A stretch of DNA of 11,571 bases from Ichthyophonus hoferi. Taxonomy: Eukaryota; Opisthokonta; Ichthyosporea; Ichthyophonida; Ichthyophonidae. Positions 8,079 to 11,571 of the stretch are shown piece by piece (the first letter of the stretch is position 1; every line of letters starts with the position of its first letter). The stretch covers positions 3,647-15,217 of the forward strand of contig NAOQ01000811.1 in NCBI GenBank assembly GCA_002751075.1. Direction: 5' to 3'. The position numbers and the translations under genes are program-made. The notes under the pieces are model-generated. The model saw only the letters and a program-made list of their open reading frames with translations, did no database searches and was not told the origin of the DNA.

Positions 8079-8832
8079 ATTTTGCTAAGTCCTCCCCCTA
8101 AAACTTTACTAATAATATCTGAATATAATTTGAATGTTACATTTTATAATCAAAGTTAAGGCAGGGTTTATCTCAAAAGATGCCTTCAAATTGATTGGGT
8201 TAAAAAAATAGAAAATGTAAAAAGATAAGCATTAGAAATGGTAAAGCAACATTTCAATCTTTAGTGTGATGAAACTAGGACAGTTTGGAATTGTACAAAA
8301 ACAAAAAAAAAACCGTGGAAGGCAAGATAAACATACACATTGTATACGCTAGTCACGCTGAGAGTCCTTTGAGAAAGAAAAAAATATTCTCTGAAACGTT
8401 TCTCTTCAATATCCTAAAACACTACTACACCTACAGTACGGCACTTCAAAGGCTTAGTTTATGAATCGTTACACTTTATCTATATTATTATTATAAACGA
8501 TGCAATAATAATATTGCCAGTATTATTATTATTGCTATAGCATTGCTTTGTGGTAGCCATTTTTCTGGCAATCCAGCAGCTAGTGCAATTTTATTGACCA
8601 ATACATTATATAAGTTGGATCGGGTTATAAGCGACTGCAACTGCTTTAAAGGCTTAGTATTAAAGTTATATTAATATATAATTATATATAATTAAAAACT
8701 TAAAAAATTATAAGCCATCAGAGTCATAAATATTATTTATTTATCTGATTTTATTTTATATTCTATTTTACCTTTTACACTAAAGTAAGCTGAAATATGG
8801 AGAGAAAAAAACTATTAGAGTAGTTAAAACTG

Positions 8833-8939
8833 ATTGGCTCAATAATTTCTCCGCCAATCTAACATGTAGCCGAAGGTCGGAAATTTTAATTTGTTTTCTC
8901 CAATAATTTTAGTGATCTCTCTATCCAATCATATCACCA
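8833..8939. promoter_or_regulatory. CCAAT-box cluster, putative septin-side promoter element
   Basis: Four CCAAT pentamers in about 105 bases: ATTGG at 8833 (minus), and CCAAT at 8854, 8900 and 8935 (plus). GATTGG at 8832 and CCAATC at 8854 form a small inverted pair. Clustered CCAAT boxes are typical NF-Y targets in promoters. The distance to the septin start (over 750 bases) leaves room for a 5' untranslated exon. Function is inferred only. Confidence 0.35.
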
Positions 8940-9777
8940 TTCGTATAATTGAGCAAATCACATCTCTATGGCTGGCTCACTCCATTACCTGTATGTAGTA
9001 ACTCATAATCTATGAATTTCTACTAACTCGAGGCTATAAAAAGCAACATAATCTTAAAATACAATAGCAAACACTTATTTGAACTTACAATATAAGGTAT
9101 AATTTGGTTTTACAATAAACTATGGTGATAAAGATTAGATATAATTGTATGTATTCTTTTGTTACTCTGTGTTTGGTTGTACCAGTTATTGTACGGATAT
9201 GGATATAGATATTAAGATAACTATAAGAGGCCATTCGGTTCTCTCATTGACAACATTTTGCATATGTCCGTTTAGATTTATAGAGGTATTCACTGGCATG
9301 GCTTTAATTTTGCGCAATGTGTATGTAAAAATATGAATAGGAAAGGATGGCTTAATTTGTTTTTTTTTCTTTTTTTCTAAGGTGTCTTAATATCAAAGTT
9401 TTTTACATCCTGAGGCAGAGGATACAAATGGAAGTACACATATACCTACATACATATACATATACATATTCGTGAAAACTAGGCTTGTCGTTCAATGTTT
9501 CTAGATAAACATTTAGTGATCATATTGGGTCAAATCTATACCCTTCTCACATTTTGAATATCTTACAAATAAAAGACTGGAATAAGTTATTGGACTTATA
9601 CATTAGTATTTTTTAAATCAAAACAAAGGTGCTTCCTGCCTAATTTGAACTATTCAGATAGGTTCTACAAGAAGAATCGTAGATTAATTCCTAAAAGTGT
9701 AAGTATATATATAGGTAGCTATGTAGGCAGGTATGTATGTGAATGCAATAATGTGGCGTAGGCTAAACAACGTCCTT

Positions 9778-9809
9778 ATTGGCTCAGTTTGAAAAGGCTA
9801 TGAGCCAAT
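9778..9809. promoter_or_regulatory. Perfect ATTGGCTCA inverted repeat
   Basis: ATTGGCTCA at 9778-9786 is mirrored exactly by TGAGCCAAT at 9801-9809 across a 14-base spacer, about 300 bases before the CTNNBL1-like start. The same nine bases occur at 8833-8841 in the CCAAT cluster on the septin side. It could be a paired NF-Y-type site or a hairpin. Confidence 0.4.
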
Positions 9810-10106
9810 TGCTGTAGGCTTCTTTAAAAGATTATATCGTGCAACATCATGCATTGCCCGCACAATATTCTGCGAAACATGGAAATACATAAAACAAACT
9901 GAATTGTGTCAATTAGATTTAGCCAGTCCGGCTGCCAAAATTGTATTTAAATGACTATACACTATGGTGGTATTGATCGAGAAAGAAAGGCTATATTACA
10001 GTGAAGCCTTCTGGGTTTTATTATTAGAGTACTATTAATAATAGAAATAATATAATAATAGAAACATCCAGGCATATTCCTAAGTATTCCTAAGTGATAT
10101 ATCAAT

Positions 10107-10133
10107 ATGAATATTGACAAGTTTCTTGCTCAG
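10107..10133 (+). CDS. CTNNBL1: CTNNBL1-like exon 1
   Basis: Nine codons, MNIDKFLAQ, then donor GTAGAG in phase 0. A TGA lies four codons upstream in frame, so translation cannot start earlier in this exon. Confidence 0.6.
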
Positions 10134-11110
10134 GTAGAGTTTACACCTAGCAGTCCACGTGTCCTAATTGATGTTCATATTGCTGCAATACCACGTAAAT
10201 AGTAAATATATAGAGTAATTAGAATAATATTTGTTATAAACAAATCTCTCTTCAAATCAGCTCTATAATTACTATATAATTCATACAGGTTCCCAAAGGG
10301 AAAGAGGTAGAAGAGATGGATAGAAGGCAAAAGAGAGCTAGAATAGAGGAGGAGAAGCAGGAGGAGCAAGAGGAAACTGCAACTAGCAGACTAGATGAGA
10401 TGGATGGTGATGACGAAGATGAACAAGCTCGCATCCTTCGACTACTAGACGAAGAGCCAGCGGTAATTTATATTATATATTATAATGATTGTGTTGTTGC
10501 TTTGATTGTTATTTATGCTTGGTTGGCTTCATGGCCCATTTCTACGTCTCCGTAAGGCTACTGTATGTTTGAAACATCTTTAATATTCCTTGTGTTCCCT
10601 GTCCCTTCATCTTTGCACCTTATATTTATGAGTTTATTTTATTTTTCAAAATTATGCATGTTCTAAAAGGAAAAACAAGTGATGCCTCAGTTAGAAAAGG
10701 TCACCTTGTGTCAACTGTGTGTAGCTATGAAGGACAAGATTCGAGATCTGTATAGAGAGGAAGACAGCACTGAGGCCGGAGATAGAGTGTAGATGGGTCG
10801 GAATATGGCTAAGAGAATATCCCAGCACATTCCTGCTTATGAAGGCTACAACGCGGGGTTTTGTTTCGGTTTATACATATGTATGCATACATACACATAC
10901 CTATCTACATACCATATGTTCTTGTCCAAATACAGGGTATTCTCCCGTTTATTTATTTTAATTACCTAATTGTCTAACAACCTAACCATTGAGCGATGGA
11001 CAGGGAGAGGAATTTGATGTGAATGCCATGAAAAGACAAATGACATCATTAGAAAAGAAAGTAACCAAGAATCAAGAGATGAGGGTGAAATATGCAGACC
11101 AGCCTACTAA
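10107..11110 (+). CDS. CTNNBL1: CTNNBL1-like protein, 5' part of gene (four exons; continues past window)
   Basis: Exons 10107-10133, 10289-10462, 10670-10786 and 11004-11110 join in phases 0, 0 and 0, leaving in phase 2, and give about 141 residues. CTNNBL1 is an armadillo-like repeat protein of the Prp19/CDC5L spliceosome-associated complex in the nucleus (family knowledge). The diagnostic part is exon 4: MKRQMTSLEKKVTKNQEMRV followed by KYADQPTK, matching the human segment VKKMILTFEKRSYKNQELRI and KFPDNPEK just before the armadillo repeats. The start matches in style too (MNIDKFLAQ against MDVGELLSY), followed by a basic, then acidic, low-complexity region. The ATG is preceded by an in-frame TGA, fixing the start within its exon. 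Exon 3 has no counterpart that I recall in human CTNNBL1. No fifth exon is recognisable before the window ends. Confidence 0.72.
10289..10462 (+). CDS. CTNNBL1: CTNNBL1-like exon 2: charged N-terminal region
   Basis: Acceptor CATACAG, donor GTAATT, phase 0, 58 codons. It opens with basic VPKGKEVEEMDRRQKRARIE (nuclear-signal-like), continues as a Glu/Gln run and ends with DEQARILRLLDEEPA, comparable to DDKKRLLQIIDRDGEE in human. The antisense Ser-rich frames over it are shadows. Confidence 0.7.
10670..10786 (+). CDS. CTNNBL1: CTNNBL1-like exon 3: extra 39-residue segment
   Basis: Acceptor CTAAAAG, donor GTGTAG (weak), phase 0 at both ends. Encodes EKQVMPQLEKVTLCQLCVAM and KDKIRDLYREEDSTEAGDR, an amphipathic, likely helical segment. 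Its codon-like composition and its phase support a real exon. Being phase 0 at both ends, it could be skipped without changing the frame. Confidence 0.62.
11004..11110 (+). CDS. CTNNBL1: CTNNBL1-like exon 4: conserved pre-armadillo segment
   Basis: Acceptor GGACAG, donor GTATGA, leaving in phase 2 (AA/N, probably a Lys codon). Encodes GEEFDVNAMKRQMTSLEKKV, then TKNQEMRVKYADQPT. This exon carries the family assignment. Confidence 0.8.
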
Positions 11111-11571
11111 GTATGATTAGTTGCTTGGCTTATTTCATTATTTTATTTTATTTCCAGTGTATGATGGGAGTAGCGTTTAAACTGGGTTTTTTTAAATATA
11201 GGATTGATTTTTTTCTTAAATTGTTTCTAATTACCCTCTAGTAATAGATAGTTAAAAGCATTTTTTTAATATATATGAGTGAATGAGAGTGAGAGGGACA
11301 ATAAGTATGAGGATGTATATGTATGTTCGATCTATGTAGTTATAATGTATATCGATATAGATAATATTAGGACTGTATACCTGTATACCTATTGCTATAT
11401 CAGTGTACTACATTTCCTACACATACTATCATATTATCATACATACATGCATACATACATACATGCATATATATATATATATATATTCTGACTATTTAGT
11501 CATTTAATGTGTCAGCGTATATTATAGAATAGTTGTAAAAGGCAGGTTAAAAACAGAATAACAAAAGAGTA
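11111..11571. other. Probable CTNNBL1-like intron with ATAC/AT microsatellite
   Basis: No exon continuing from phase 2 with the expected Phe-Met-x-Ser-Glu-like sequence is found. The tract 11438-11486 consists of ATAC units followed by pure (AT)n and produces the spurious His/Tyr frame ending at 11491. Confidence 0.55.

Larger units (their letters stand above)
8079..10106. other. Intergenic region between divergent septin and CTNNBL1-like genes
   Basis: About 2 kb lies between the two proposed start codons. I find no exon with protein similarity on either strand. The 9145-9336 plus frame has no motif. The region is strongly AT-rich (peak near 8650-8800) and contains alternating ATT/AAT stretches near 8485-8540, a CCAAT cluster and an ATTGGCTCA inverted repeat. 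Both promoters and any untranslated first exons must lie here, but I cannot place start sites. Confidence 0.6.

Noticed and set aside
8450-8564. ATG with good context on the minus strand starting MATTKQCYSN, considered as septin start
   Set aside because: The frame runs into AAT/ATT repeat and a stop without a usable donor in phase 1.
9145-9336. 63-codon plus-strand frame in the intergenic region
   Set aside because: No motif and no splice support; it is flanked by poly-T and AT-rich sequence.
10175-10434. Ser/Leu-rich minus-strand frames
   Set aside because: They are antisense of the Glu-rich exon 2 of the CTNNBL1-like gene.
1-11571. CRISPR arrays, bacterial operons, LTR or other virus-like elements
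   Set aside because: No spaced direct repeats of CRISPR type, no reverse transcriptase, integrase, capsid or transposase motifs, and no terminal repeats were seen. The genes are intron-rich eukaryotic genes.

Overview
This is a nuclear eukaryotic window: AT-rich, with short exons separated by introns of mostly 0.1-0.5 kb, GT-AG splice sites and many AT-type microsatellites. The main content is two divergently transcribed genes. The long minus-strand gene (about 1476-8078) is a complete septin, rebuilt here from 12 exons. Eleven of these are firm and the first is tentative. The second is the 5' part of a CTNNBL1-like gene on the plus strand (10107 to beyond 11110). A septin excludes land plants. 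The SEPT7-type tail (coiled coil ending in a Lys-rich tip) and a CTNNBL1 homologue point to an opisthokont, probably an early-branching animal with a compact AT-rich genome. That placement is inference; nothing here fixes the species.

Layout. Bases 1-72 look like the end of a plus-strand coding exon. Bases 144-380 on the minus strand hold a decayed frame resembling the C-terminal part of a Pif1-type helicase. Bases 651-1475 show no gene. Bases 1476-8078 are the septin gene. Its introns carry a tRNA-Lys(CUU)-like gene on the same strand (2224-2296), a tandem partial duplication of one septin exon (2983-3309), a perfect 38-bp palindrome of TAA/TTA units (4423-4460), two diffuse CTATAC-type repeat tracts, and several (TA)n tracts. 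Bases 8079-10106 are the intergenic space between the two head-to-head genes. It holds clustered CCAAT-box motifs near the septin side and a perfect ATTGGCTCA inverted repeat nearer the other gene. Bases 10107-11110 are the first four exons of the CTNNBL1-like gene, which runs off the window.

How the genes relate. Septins are GTP-binding proteins that assemble into cortical filaments. CTNNBL1 is an armadillo-type protein of the spliceosome-associated Prp19/CDC5L complex. No shared pathway is implied; the only link visible here is the divergent arrangement. The septin model is internally consistent: every exon phase matches its neighbour, the twelve exons sum to 1281 bases (426 residues plus stop), and the G-domain motifs appear in the right order. 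No new multi-gene system is visible. The best leads are the duplicated septin exon, the damaged tRNA inside the septin intron, the extra exon in CTNNBL1, and the mirrored short repeat at the septin P-loop intron.
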